Shown here: positions 52,313-62,300 of the stretch, piece by piece
Numbering within the stretch: position 1 is the first letter of the stretch
Layout of the letters: every line of letters starts with the position of its first letter
Assembly: GCA_039034015.1 (NCBI GenBank)
Contig: JBCCBM010000008.1
Span: 62,001-126,000, forward strand
DNA from: Acuticoccus sp039034015
Lineage (GTDB): Bacteria > Pseudomonadota > Alphaproteobacteria > Rhizobiales > Amorphaceae
DNA length: 64,000 bases
Direction: 5' to 3'
Notes under the pieces: model-generated
Told to the model about the DNA's origin: nothing
Database searches by the model: none
The model's input: only the letters and a program-made list of their open reading frames with translations
Made by a program: the position numbers and the translations under genes

Positions 52313-53127
52313 GGGGCTTTGCCTTCGATGACGATGCGGTTGAAGTCTTCGCCGGGGCCAATTGTGTCGGCCGCAAGGCGCCAGCGCTCGGCAATGTCGA
52401 TGGCAAGGGGGCCGGCGCCGGGGGCGTTTTTGGCAAGTGCGACGTCCTTTGCCATGAGGCCGAGGGTGAAGCCGCTGTCGAACGCGCCAGACAGGACCCA
52501 GCGGGGGAGGTTGAGTTCGCTGACCGCGCTGCGGCCGCTGCCGGCGTTGAGCGCATCGAGCAGCGTTTCGGGGGCAACCCCGCCGGCTTCTGCCATGGAA
52601 AGCGCCTCGCCGGCGAGGAGGAGATGGCCGGCGCACAAGAGATTGTTGGCAAGCTTCACCGTTGCGCCGGCGCCCGGGCCGCCGCAGTGCACCGTTTTGC
52701 GGGAGAGGGCGTCCAGGATGGGGTTGGCGGCGGCGATGTCCGCCTCCGCGCCGCCGGCCATGATGAGAAGGGCGCCCGTGGCCGCGCCCGCCGCACCGCC
52801 GGAGACTGGCGCGTCGAGGTACCGCGCGCCTGCGTTTGCGCATCGGGCGTGGTTTTTTTGCGCAGCGTCCGGCGAGATTGTGGAGGTGTCAATGATGAGG
52901 GTGCCGTCTTTGCTGACGGCGAGGATGTCGGCGAGGACGGCGTCGACCACCGCCTCGTTGGGCAGCGACAGGACGAAGACGTCGCTGGCGGTTGTGACGC
53001 GGGGGGTGGTTTCTGGGAGGGCCGCGTTTTCGGGGTCGACGCCTTTGACGGAAAAGCCGGCCGATTGGAGGGTTTTGGCCATCGGCAGGCCCATGGCCCC
53101 GAGGCCCACAACGGTGACTTTGTCCAC
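52309..53127 (-). CDS. 3-hydroxyisobutyrate dehydrogenase family NAD(P)-dependent oxidoreductase
   Basis: It is 272 aa, a beta-hydroxyacid dehydrogenase: N-terminal VVGLGAMGLPMA, substrate loop DAPVSGGAAGA and the catalytic K158 in KLANNLL. Could oxidise 3-hydroxyisobutyrate, tartronate semialdehyde or a related hydroxy acid to a semialdehyde, for which the adjacent aldehyde dehydrogenase would be the next step (inference). Divergent from dpaL with 38 bp between starts. Confidence 0.88.
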   Translation of the reverse strand: MDKVTVVGLGAMGLPMAKTLQSAGFSVKGVDPENAALPETTPRVTTASDVFVLSLPNEAVVDAVLADILAVSKDGTLIIDTSTISPDAAQKNHARCANAGARYLDAPVSGGAAGAATGALLIMAGGAEADIAAANPILDALSRKTVHCGGPGAGATVKLANNLLCAGHLLLAGEALSMAEAGGVAPETLLDALNAGSGRSAVSELNLPRWVLSGAFDSGFTLGLMAKDVALAKNAPGAGPLAIDIAERWRLAADTIGPGEDFNRIVIEGKAP

Positions 53128-53165
53128 GAACGCCCCTTCTTGATCGCACGCGGGAGGATGGGGCG

Positions 53166-54428
53166 ATGGGGCGGCAAGGGCAACGGGCGATCGTTGTGCG
53201 GTGCGAGACGGCGGGCTACGCTTTGGCCATGGATGGTGATGGACATGCGCTTGGCCTGGTCGTGAACCCGCGCGCGGCAGCGCGAGAGGCGGCCGTTGCG
53301 GGGCCCTTTACGGCCGATGGGTTTGCGGCGGCCCACGGGGCGGTTTGCGCATTTCCGGGCTATGGCGCGACGCCGCTGCGTGCGCTTTCTGGGCTTGGCG
53401 ATGCGTTGGGCGTTGATGAAATCCACTATAAGGACGAGGCGGGGCGCTTTGGCCTTGGGAGTTTTAAGCCCCTTGGCGCGCCCTATGCGGCGGCGCGGGC
53501 GCTGCTGGACATTGCCCGGCGCACTGAGCCTGCGGCGAGCCTTGAGGGCGTGGTGCGGGGGGCGTTTGCGGACGCTTTGTCGGGCGTCACGCTGCTGTCG
53601 GCCACCGATGGCAACCATGGGCGCGCGGTGGCGTATGCCGCCAAGGCGTTTGGCGCGCGGGCGAAAATCTTTGCCCATCCGGGGATGAGCGAGGGGCGGC
53701 GGGCCGCGATCCGTGCCCTGGGCGCAGCGCTCGAAATTTGCCCGGGCGGATATGACGACAGTGTGCGCGCCGCCTATGCGGAAGGGGCCGCCACCGGCAA
53801 CCCCGTCATCCAGGACACCACGATGGGGGACGACACGGCCGCGCCCTTTGCGATCACCGAGGGCTATGGAGTGATTGCGCAGGAGGTTTTTGACGCGCTC
53901 GACCGGCCGCCCACCCATGCGATTGTGCAGGCGGGGGTCGGCGGGGTGGCGAGCGCGATTTGTGCGCGCTTTTGGCAATTTTGGGGGGCAGAGCGGCCGA
54001 AATTCATTGTGCTGGAGCCGCACAATGCGGCCTGTGTCGCGGCAAGCCTTGCGGCCGGACGGCCTGTGACGATCGACGGCAACACCGATACCGCGATGGC
54101 GGGGCTGGCGTGCGGAACGGTGTCTTCGCTGGCGTGGGACGTCCTCGCGACGGGGGCGGATGCGGCGCTTTTGGTGCCCGATGCGATGGCGGCGACGGGG
54201 ATGAAGCGCCTGGCGCGGCCCCTTGCGGGCGATCCGGCCATTGTGGGCGGTGAGTGCGCGGGCGGGGCAATCGGCGCGCTGATGGCGCTGGCCGAACGGC
54301 CTGATCTTCGTGCAGCGCTTGAGATGGGCGCCGATGCGCGGGTCTTTGTGCTGGGGACGGAGGGCGCCACGGACCCCGCGCTTTATGAGAGGCTGGTGGG
54401 GATCGCGCCCGAGAGCGTTGCGCCGTGA
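53166..54428 (+). CDS. dpaL: Diaminopropionate ammonia-lyase
   Basis: PLP enzyme that splits 2,3-diaminopropionate to pyruvate and two ammonia. It is 420 aa, fold type II, with PLP lysine K101 in DEAGRFGLGSFKPLGA, the cofactor Asn region ATDGNHGRAVAYAAK, DTTMGDDTA and QAGVGGVASA. These distinguish the family from ordinary threonine or serine dehydratases. The start could be 53166 (GGGAGG upstream) or 53229. First gene of a four-gene operon with two carbamoylase-type hydrolases and an amidohydrolase. E. coli YgeX is the comparison. Confidence 0.9.
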   Translation: MGRQGQRAIVVRCETAGYALAMDGDGHALGLVVNPRAAAREAAVAGPFTADGFAAAHGAVCAFPGYGATPLRALSGLGDALGVDEIHYKDEAGRFGLGSFKPLGAPYAAARALLDIARRTEPAASLEGVVRGAFADALSGVTLLSATDGNHGRAVAYAAKAFGARAKIFAHPGMSEGRRAAIRALGAALEICPGGYDDSVRAAYAEGAATGNPVIQDTTMGDDTAAPFAITEGYGVIAQEVFDALDRPPTHAIVQAGVGGVASAICARFWQFWGAERPKFIVLEPHNAACVAASLAAGRPVTIDGNTDTAMAGLACGTVSSLAWDVLATGADAALLVPDAMAATGMKRLARPLAGDPAIVGGECAGGAIGALMALAERPDLRAALEMGADARVFVLGTEGATDPALYERLVGIAPESVAP

Positions 54429-55630
54429 AGATGGCCCTTTCGCGCCTTCACGCGCGGCTTGAGGCGCTGTGCGCCATTGCGCCATTGCCGCCCCAGGGTG
54501 CGTGCCGCATGGCGCTCACCGAGGCGGACAAGGCGGGGCGCGATCTGTTTGCGGGCTGGGTGGCGGAGGCGGGGCTCTCGCTCACCATCGACGCTGTGGG
54601 CAACATGTTTGCGCTGAAGGCCGGGACCAACCCCGCGCTGGCGCCCGTCATGAGCGGGTCGCACCTTGATACGGTGGCGACCGGTGGGCGCTTTGACGGG
54701 GCGCTTGGGGTGTTGGCGGCGCTTGCCGTCGCGGAGACCATGGCGCCTTCGCCGCGCGGGCTTTGCGTTGCCAACTTCACCAACGAGGAAGGGGCGCGGT
54801 TTGCGCCCGACATGTTGGGCTCGCTGGTGGCGGTGGGCGGGCTGTCGGTGGCGGCGGCTCGCGCGACCGAGGGCGTTGACGGTGTGGCGCTTGGCGAGGC
54901 GCTTGATGGGATCGGCTATGCGGGGGCGGGCACGGGGCCCATCCCGCCGCACGCGTTTGTGGAGCTTCATGTGGAGCAGGGGCCTGTGCTGCACGAGGCC
55001 GACGCGCCGCTTGCAGCGGTCATAGGCGTGCAGGGGATTTCGTGGCGCAGCGTCGTCTTTGAGGGGGAGGCGAACCATGCGGGCGCGACGCCCCAGCGCT
55101 TGCGCAAGGATGCCGGGCGGTCGGCGATTGAATTTGCGGCCGCGGCGCTCGCCCTGCCGGAGCGGTTTGGGGACGAGCTTTTGGTGACGGTCGGCCGGGT
55201 GGTGATGGAGCCTTCGCTCATCAACGTCATCCCCGCGCGGGCGAGCGTGACGGTGGATTTGCGCCATCCGGACGCGCAAACGTTGGCGGAGGCGGATGCG
55301 GCGGTGGAGGCGCTGGCCGCGGCTGGCACCGTGACGCCGCTCGCGCGCTTTGACCCTGTGGTGTTCGACCCGCGCGTGGTGGACGTGATTGACCATGCCG
55401 CGGCGGGCCGGGGGCTTTCGGCGCGGCGGATGATTTCGGGCGCGGGGCATGATGCGCAGATGCTGGCCCGCGTGTGCCCGGCGGCGATGATCTTTGCGCC
55501 CTCCATCGATGGGATCAGCCACAACCCCGCCGAGGCGACGGATGCGGCCGACATTGATGCGGCCGTGATGGTCCTTGCCGATGTGATCGCGACGCTTTGC
55601 CAAAAGGAGACGCCATGGCCCGCATCCTAA
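54425..55630 (+). CDS. Zn-dependent M20 hydrolase (N-carbamoyl-L-amino acid hydrolase / allantoate amidohydrolase type)
   Basis: It is 401 aa. Di-metal ligands H80 (SGSHLDTVATGG), D91 (GRFDGALGV), E121-E122 (NFTNEEGARF), an internal His in ELHVEQGP, and C-terminal SGAGHDAQ and HNPAEATDAAD. The dimerisation domain carries FEGEANHAGATP. Members hydrolyse ureido groups of N-carbamoyl amino acids, ureidoglycolate or allantoate. GTG start overlaps dpaL by 4 bp, so the product is likely linked to diaminopropionate or a related amino acid. Confidence 0.88.
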   Translation: MKMALSRLHARLEALCAIAPLPPQGACRMALTEADKAGRDLFAGWVAEAGLSLTIDAVGNMFALKAGTNPALAPVMSGSHLDTVATGGRFDGALGVLAALAVAETMAPSPRGLCVANFTNEEGARFAPDMLGSLVAVGGLSVAAARATEGVDGVALGEALDGIGYAGAGTGPIPPHAFVELHVEQGPVLHEADAPLAAVIGVQGISWRSVVFEGEANHAGATPQRLRKDAGRSAIEFAAAALALPERFGDELLVTVGRVVMEPSLINVIPARASVTVDLRHPDAQTLAEADAAVEALAAAGTVTPLARFDPVVFDPRVVDVIDHAAAGRGLSARRMISGAGHDAQMLARVCPAAMIFAPSIDGISHNPAEATDAADIDAAVMVLADVIATLCQKETPWPAS

Positions 55631-56544
55631 CCGTTGCGGGGGCGCAGCTTGGCCCCATCGCGCGGGACGAACCGCGCCACGCGGTGGTGCAGCGCCTCAT
55701 CGCGATGATGCGCGCGGCGGCCGACCATGGGGCCGACCTTGTGGTGTTCCCAGAGCTTGCGCTCACCACATTCTTCCCCCGCTGGATGATGGAGGATGAG
55801 GCGGAGCTCCTGCGCTTTTATGAGCGCGAGATGCCGTCCCCCGAAACGCAGCCGCTGTTTGAAGAAAGCTTGCGGCTGAACATTGCCTTCGTGCTTGGCT
55901 ATGCGGAGCTGACGGCCGATGGGCAGCGCTTCAACACTGCGATTTTGGTGGAGCGGGGCAAGATAGTCTTAAAATATCGCAAGGTGCATTTGCCGGGGCA
56001 TGGGGAACATGAGCCCTGGCGGGCGTTTCAGCATTTGGAGAAGCGGTATTTTGCGGTGGGGGACCTTGGGTTTCCGGTGGTGCGGGCGCTGGGCGGCAAC
56101 ATGGGGCTCGCCGTTTGCAATGATCGGCGATGGCCGGAAACCTATCGCGTGATGGGGCTTCAGGATGTTGAGCTGATTGCCATTGGTTATAACACGCCGC
56201 TGCACAACCCGCCGGCGCCCGTGCACGATGCGCTGGGCCTCCACCACAACACGCTGGTGATGCAGGCGGGCGCCTATCAGAACGCAACGTTTGTGGTGGG
56301 CGTTGCCAAATGCGGCGTGGAGGAGGGGGTGATGCAGATCGGCGGCTCGCAGATCATCGCGCCCTCGGGGGAGACGATTGGCGCGGCGACCACCCTTGAG
56401 GATGAGGTGTTTTTGGCGCGCTGCGACCTTGATCTTTGCGGGTCCTACAAGCGCTCTGTGTTCAATTTTGCCGCGCACCGGCGGCCGGAGGCCTATGGCC
56501 TCATCACCGCGCGGGCCGGGGCCGTGCCGCCTGAGGAGAGTTGA
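55615..56544 (+). CDS. N-carbamoyl-D-amino acid hydrolase (nitrilase superfamily)
   Basis: It is 309 aa. Catalytic triad E47 (VVFPELALTTFFPRW), K123 (KYRKVHLPGH) and C168 (LAVCNDRRWPE), aligning residue for residue with D-carbamoylases (E47, K127, C172 in Agrobacterium). Hydrolyses N-carbamoyl-D-amino acids to D-amino acid, CO2 and ammonia. The ATG at 55615 has AAAAGGAG upstream; it overlaps the M20 gene by 16 bp. Presence of both stereo-types of carbamoylase is notable. Confidence 0.9.
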   Translation: MARILTVAGAQLGPIARDEPRHAVVQRLIAMMRAAADHGADLVVFPELALTTFFPRWMMEDEAELLRFYEREMPSPETQPLFEESLRLNIAFVLGYAELTADGQRFNTAILVERGKIVLKYRKVHLPGHGEHEPWRAFQHLEKRYFAVGDLGFPVVRALGGNMGLAVCNDRRWPETYRVMGLQDVELIAIGYNTPLHNPPAPVHDALGLHHNTLVMQAGAYQNATFVVGVAKCGVEEGVMQIGGSQIIAPSGETIGAATTLEDEVFLARCDLDLCGSYKRSVFNFAAHRRPEAYGLITARAGAVPPEES

Positions 56545-57671
56545 TGAACGACCTTGTGCTCACCGGGGGGCGGGTGATCGACCCATCCCAACAGATCGAC
56601 GGTGTGATGGATGTGGCCTTCAAGGATGGGCGCGTTTCGGCCGTTGGCGCCGCGCTGGAGGGGGCCGAGCGGCGCAATGTGTCGGGCAAGATTGTGACGC
56701 CGGGGCTCATCGACCTTCACACCCATGTTTATTGGGGAGGCACCTCGCTGGGGATTGATGCGGAAGAGTTTTGCCGCATGTCGGGCGTCACCACCGCGGT
56801 GGACACGGGGAGCGCGGGGCCCGGCAATTTTATGGGGTTTCGCCGGCATGTGATCGATCGATCCGAGGTTCGGATCCTCGCTTATCTGCACGTCTCGTTT
56901 GCGGGGATTTACGCGTTTTCCAACACCGTGATGGTGGGGGAGAGCGAGGAAATTCGCCTGATGGCGCCGGCCGATTGCGCGCGCGTGGCGGACGAAAACC
57001 GCGATGTGATTGTGGGCATCAAGGTGCGGTGCGGTCGCCATGCGTCGGGCACGCAAGGGTGGAACGCGCTCCAAATGGCGCTGGAGGTGGCGGACGAGAC
57101 GGGCCTGCCGCTGATGGCGCACATCGACCATCCGCCGCCCACCTATGAGGAGGTGATTGGCGCGCTGCGGCCGGGCGATATTTTGACCCACTGTTTCCGC
57201 CCGTTTCCCAACGCGCCGTGCAACGGGCAGGGCGCGGTGAAGGAGGCGGTGCGCGAGGCGCGCCAGCGGGGCATCATCTTTGATGTGGGCCACGGGGGCG
57301 GCTCGTTCTCGTTCAAGACGGCGCGGGCGATGCTTGCCGGTGGGTTTGAGCCGGACACCATCTCGTCCGACGTTCACAGCGTTTGCATTGATGGGCCGGC
57401 GTTCGACCAGGTGACGACGATGTCGAAGTTTTTGGTGATGGGGATGCCGCTGGGTCGGGTGATTGCGGCCTCCACCGTGGCCGCGGCCGATGCGCTGAAG
57501 CGGCCCGAGCTTGGCACGCTGCGCGCCGGCGCGGTGGGGGATGCCACCATTTTATCCATCGAGGAGGGGGCGTTCGACTATGTGGATGTCGTTGGTGAGA
57601 CGGTGGTGGGGGACAGGAAAATCCGCTCGGACGGGGTGGTGGTCGGCGGGCGGTGGTGGTGGCCGGAGTGA
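56544..57671 (+). CDS. Amidohydrolase/deacetylase family metallohydrolase
   Basis: It is 375 aa of the amidohydrolase superfamily (dihydroorotase/hydantoinase side): LIDLHTHVYW (H59, H61), a GIKVRCGRHASG lysine region, MAHIDHPPP, LTHCFRPFPNAP, DVGHGGGSF and a final Asp in SSDVHS. Probably opens a cyclic ureide or deacylates an amino-acid derivative; exact substrate unknown. The ATG at 56544 has GAGGAGAG just upstream and overlaps the preceding stop by 1 bp. Confidence 0.86.
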   Translation: MNDLVLTGGRVIDPSQQIDGVMDVAFKDGRVSAVGAALEGAERRNVSGKIVTPGLIDLHTHVYWGGTSLGIDAEEFCRMSGVTTAVDTGSAGPGNFMGFRRHVIDRSEVRILAYLHVSFAGIYAFSNTVMVGESEEIRLMAPADCARVADENRDVIVGIKVRCGRHASGTQGWNALQMALEVADETGLPLMAHIDHPPPTYEEVIGALRPGDILTHCFRPFPNAPCNGQGAVKEAVREARQRGIIFDVGHGGGSFSFKTARAMLAGGFEPDTISSDVHSVCIDGPAFDQVTTMSKFLVMGMPLGRVIAASTVAAADALKRPELGTLRAGAVGDATILSIEEGAFDYVDVVGETVVGDRKIRSDGVVVGGRWWWPE

Positions 57672-57686
57672 CCCGCCGACTTGGCG

Positions 57687-58367
57687 TTAGCCGTCGTTCA
57701 AGATGTGGCGCAGCATTCTGATGTCGTGCTGGAAAATGCTGTGGCCGATGCCGGGCTGGGTGTAGGTCTCCACCCGCGCGCCCATGGCGGTGAGGATGGC
57801 CGAGGTGTCATGCACGCGCTTTAGGGGGATGTGCGGGTCTTTTTCGCACACGCTGAGCGAGACGTGGACATCGTCGAGCCGGCCCTCGTAGCCAAAGTGT
57901 TTTTCGCGGTGCTTGTGGAGCGCCTCGTCGGGGTAGGCGAGGGGGTTGTCGGCGGTGCCGATGAGGCCGCCGGACATCGCAACCACCCCCAAGAATTTGG
58001 CCGGGTGGCGGGCGGCGTATTCGATCGCGAGGCAGGCGCCTTGGCTAAAGCCGGCGAGGAGGATGCGCGAGGGGGCGACCCCCGCCGCGCCAAGCTCGGT
58101 GACGGCGCGGTGCACGGTGGCGATGGCGGAGGTGATGTGCGGCTCGTTCTGCGGCAGCGGGGCGAGGAACGAGTGCGGCCACCACGTGTTGTGGGCGGCT
58201 TCGGGCGCGAGGAAGGCAATATCGGGGAGGGCCAATTGTTCGCCCAGCGCCAGCATGCCGGCGGCGGGGGCGCCGCGGCCGTGAAGCAAGATGGCGGCGT
58301 AGTTCGCCTTTTCGGGGGGTGGGCCGGCGGTGAGAATCTTGCCGGCGAGATGGGGGTCGGCGGTCAT
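57687..58367 (-). CDS. mhqD: Carboxylesterase/phospholipase family hydrolase (MhqD-like)
   Basis: It is 226 aa, alpha/beta hydrolase with LLHGRGA oxyanion, nucleophile S108 in GFSQGA, Asp in CEKDPHIP and His in GIGHSIF. Together with the overlapping ring-cleaving dioxygenase gene it repeats the MhqD/MhqO combination used against hydroquinones in Bacillus. The ATG at 58367 overlaps the upstream gene by 4 bp. Confidence 0.8.
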   Translation of the reverse strand: MTADPHLAGKILTAGPPPEKANYAAILLHGRGAPAAGMLALGEQLALPDIAFLAPEAAHNTWWPHSFLAPLPQNEPHITSAIATVHRAVTELGAAGVAPSRILLAGFSQGACLAIEYAARHPAKFLGVVAMSGGLIGTADNPLAYPDEALHKHREKHFGYEGRLDDVHVSLSVCEKDPHIPLKRVHDTSAILTAMGARVETYTQPGIGHSIFQHDIRMLRHILNDG

Positions 58368-59266
58368 GCGGGCACCTTTAGGGGCGGGAGGATTTGTTCG
58401 ATCCTGGCGCGGTTTTCTTCATAGCGAGGCGGGAGTTTGAGGGCCGCGCCCATCGTCTCGACGGGTTCGTCGACGGCAAAGCCGGGCGGGTCAGTGGCAA
58501 TCTCGAAGAGGACGCCGCCGGGCTCGCGAAAATAGATGGCGTTGAAATATTGCCGGTCGATCACCGGGGTCACATCAAGCCCTGCGGCGCGCACCCGCTC
58601 TTGCCAGGTTTTTTGAATCTCGTCGGTCTCGGCGCGGAAGGCGACGTGGTGGATGGTGCCGGCGCCCTGGCGGCCGATGGAGGGCGCGTCGGAGCGGATG
58701 ATGTCCACCATGGACGCTGCATCGCCGGAGGGGGAGGCAAAGCGCAGGCGCTCGGTGGTGCCGGTGCGTTCGGTGCCGGCGGCGGTGTAGCCGAAAATGT
58801 CGGTGAGGATTTTTGCGGTTTTGTCCGGGTCGCGCTCCCACAGGGTGACGGAGTGGAAGGCGCCTTCTGTGGTGTCGGCCTCGATGAATTCCACCGCCAG
58901 ACCATCGGGATCGTGGACGGTGATCATGGGGCGGCCGAAGCGCTCTGCTGGGCCGTCGAAGTCCAGACCCTCGCCCGCGAGGTGGGTCATGAGGGGGTCG
59001 AGGCCGCCGGGGGCAAGGGTGTAGGCGAAGGCGCTGGCCATGCCGGGGCCCGCGCGGCCGGGGCCGGCGTCGACGAAGGGGAAGAACGTCAAGATGGTGC
59101 CGGGGGTGCCAGCGTTATCGCCATAGTAGAGGTGGTAGGTGCCGGAGTCGTCGAAGTTGACGGTCTTTTTGACGAGGCGTTGCTTGAGGGCCGAGACGTA
59201 AAAGTCGACGTTTTGTTGCGGCGGGCCGGAAATGGCGGTGATGTGGTGCAGGCCGGGAATGATCAC
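58364..59266 (-). CDS. mhqO: Ring-cleaving dioxygenase (VOC family, MhqO-like)
   Basis: It is 300 aa, two VOC (glyoxalase/extradiol) modules: N-terminal LHHITAISGPPQQNVDFY and second module FHSVTLWERDPDKT, with metal ligands GTIHHVAFR and FEIATDPPGF. Likely opens hydroquinone-type rings. The GTG at 59266 has AGGAGCG upstream and starts the conserved VIIPGLHHITAI; longer in-frame starts add 27 unconserved residues. Forms an operon with mhqD. Confidence 0.83.
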   Translation of the reverse strand: MIIPGLHHITAISGPPQQNVDFYVSALKQRLVKKTVNFDDSGTYHLYYGDNAGTPGTILTFFPFVDAGPGRAGPGMASAFAYTLAPGGLDPLMTHLAGEGLDFDGPAERFGRPMITVHDPDGLAVEFIEADTTEGAFHSVTLWERDPDKTAKILTDIFGYTAAGTERTGTTERLRFASPSGDAASMVDIIRSDAPSIGRQGAGTIHHVAFRAETDEIQKTWQERVRAAGLDVTPVIDRQYFNAIYFREPGGVLFEIATDPPGFAVDEPVETMGAALKLPPRYEENRARIEQILPPLKVPA

Positions 59267-59306
59267 GGACGAACGCTCCTGAACGCGGTTTTCCCCGATT
59301 TGGGTG

Positions 59307-62300
59307 CTATGGCACAGGATTGGAAGAGGCCCGCTCTTTCCGCCCAATCAGGGTGGTGACGACGCGGCCGATGTCGAGCCCGATGCCGATGAGCGTTGGC
59401 ACCAGGACGAGGACGAGCACCGTCGCCGCGGCAAGGCCAAACACGATGGTGACCGCCATCGGCACCAGGAATTGCGCGGATGTGGACGTTTCAAAGAGAA
59501 GCGGGATGAGGCCGCCGATGGTGGTGAGCGAGGTGAGGAGGACGGCGCGGAAGCGGTCGGCGCTGGCGCCGATGGCGGCGGTCGCGGCGGCCTCGCCGGT
59601 GGCCAAGCGTTCGTCAAACCGGCGCACCAGAATGATGCTGTCGTTCACCAAGATGCCCGCAAGGCCCAGAAGGCCGGCAAAGCTCACGATGGTGAGGTTC
59701 ATGCCCAAAAGCGCATGGCCCAGGATCGCGCCGACTGCGCCAAACGGGATGATGAGCATGATCACGATGGGCCGCCAGTAGGAGCCGAACACGACCGCGA
59801 GCGTGAGGTAGATGATGGCGAGCGCCAGGTAGGCGCCCTGGCGCAAATCTTCAAAGGAGCGGCGGCGTTCTCGGTCGCGGCCGCCAAACTCGCCGCGCAC
59901 GCCGTAGCGCGCTTCAAGGCCGGGGAGGATCGCCGTGCGGATCTCTTCGGTGACCTCTTGGGGGGTGACGGTCTCGGTGTCGACGTCGGCAAAGACGGAG
60001 ATGGTGATGTCGCCATCGCGCCGGAGAATGACGGAGAAGGTGTTGCGCTCGTCGAATGAGGCGATCTCGGTGAGGGGGACGAAGGCGCCGTCGGGGGATT
60101 TTAGGAAGAGGTTGGTGAGGGGGACGGCCTCGCCGCCGGCCCGTTGGCGCACGCGGATGGGGACTTCCTCGTCCCCGAGCGCGAGGCGGCGGGCAATTTC
60201 GCCCTCAAAGGCGCCGCGGACTTGGGCGCCCACCCGCTCGGCTGTGAAGCCGAGCGCCTTGCCCCGCGCGGTGAGGGAGAGGGCAACCTCCGGCTTTCCG
60301 AGGGGCAGATCATCGGTGACGCCGGCAACCCCGGGGATCGCGGCAATTTGGGTGGCAGCGTCTGTGGCGGCGGCCTTGAGGGTGGAGGGGGCGGCGCCGG
60401 TGAGTTTGAGGTCCACATCGCGGCCGGGGGGGCCGCCGCGCCGCTCGGCGATGGAGAGGCGTTTTATGCCGGCAATGTCAGGCACGGTTTTGCGCCACGC
60501 GCGGGTGATGGCGGGGGTGCGCACGTCGCGCAGTTCGGAGGCCGTGAGCTGCACGTTGAGGGTGGCAAGATTGTCCCCCCGGTCGCGGCCCGCGCGGCCG
60601 ATGAGGGCGTAAACGTCCTCCACCAGGGGGTCGTCGCCAAAACTGCGCTCTGCGGCGGTGAGCGCCCGTTCGATGGCCGCAACGCCCGAAATCACGCGCT
60701 CGCGCGGGGTGCCGGGGTGAAACTCGACGCGCGCTTGGACGAATTCGGCCTCGGGCGCGGGGAAGAACACGAACTTGACGTGACCGCCGCCGATATAAAG
60801 CCCGTAGACGATGACCATGATGGTGCCGGCGGCGATGGCGAGCGTCGTGTAGCGAAAATGGTAGCTCGCCGCGACGAAGCGGTGGAACGGGCCATCGCGC
60901 ACGGCGGCAAAGCGTGCGTCAAACGCCAGGCGAAAGCGTTCCATGGCGCCGGGTGTGGCGCGGCCGGCCCGTTGTGCGAGGCGCCTTTCGACAAAGGCGG
61001 CGGCGGTGAGGCTGAGAAGGACGGCAACCACCGCAAGGAGAAGGGGCGGGAGCGAGAAGACCGCCGAGAGCGCTTCGGGGCTTGCGTTGCGGATGAGGGC
61101 GAAGAGGGCGGTGAGCATCGCCGCGCCAAGGCCTGCGATGATGGTGAGGCGCAGGAAGCGGCCAATGCGCAGCGTGGTGGTTTGCGCCGCGTGCGACAGG
61201 TGGCCGGGCAGGATCAAAAAGCACTCGATGACGGAGGCGATGATGATCGCAATCGCCACAAGGGGGATGGCGGAAAACATTTGCCCCATCACGTCCCGCA
61301 TCATGAAGATGGGGCCGAAGGCGGCAATGGTGGTAACGGAGGAGGCAAGCACGGGGACAAGCATTTCGCTCGCCCCGCGTTCGGCCGCCTCCGTGGCGGA
61401 AAGGCCGCGGGCGGCGAGCGTGTCGGCGTGTTCGCCCACCACGATGGCATCATCGACAATGACGCCGAGCATCATGATGAGCGCGAAGAGCGAGACCATG
61501 TTGATGGTCTGGCCGGTGGCAAACATCACCGCGAGGGTGCCGGCGAAGGCGACCGGGATGCCGAGCGCGACCCAAAATGCGATTTTCGCCCGCAAAAACA
61601 GGAAGAGGACCACAAGGACGATGGCAAGGCCCTGCCAGCCGTTGCGCACGAGGATGGAGATGCGCTCCCACAGCCGGTCGGTGCGCACATCGTAAAGTGA
61701 GATGTTGAGGCTTTGGGGGAGGGTTGGGCCCACTTCGGCCAGGTAGGCGCGGACCAGACGGTCGGAGGCGAGGGCGTCGTCGTTCTGCGCGCGCTGGACG
61801 GTGAGCTCGATGGCAGGGTTGCCGGTGCGAAGGCCGGTGATGCCGCCGCGGGAAAATCCATCGCGCACGGTGGCAACATCGCCCACTGTGAGCGCTTCGC
61901 CGGAGGGGAGCGCTTTGACGACAACGGCGGCAATGGCGGCGGGGGTCTCTTCGCCGCCCAGGACGCGCACCTGGCGGTCGACCGCGCCGTCGAGCACGCC
62001 GGAGGGGCGATCGCGGGTGTTCCCGCGGATGGCGGCGGCAATGTCGGCGGTGGTGAGGCCGTGGCGCAAAAGGTCATGCTCGCGCGCGTCGACGACAATT
62101 TCGCGCTCCCGCACGCCGCCCAGCGTCACACGGTCAAGGCCCCGCTCGAGCAGGTCGTCGCGGATTTTTCGCGCAAAGACCTGGAGGGCGGCTTCGGTGA
62201 AGGGGCCGGCAACGCCGATTTTTGCGACCGGGTCGCGGATGGCGTCGGTGGCGATTTGGGGGCGTTCGGCATCTTCGGGCAGCGTGGTGATGCCGGCGAT

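Noticed and set aside
60144..61700. A 518-codon open frame on the plus strand
   Set aside because: Opposite the RND permease gene; Gly/Asp-rich translation typical of an antisense shadow.
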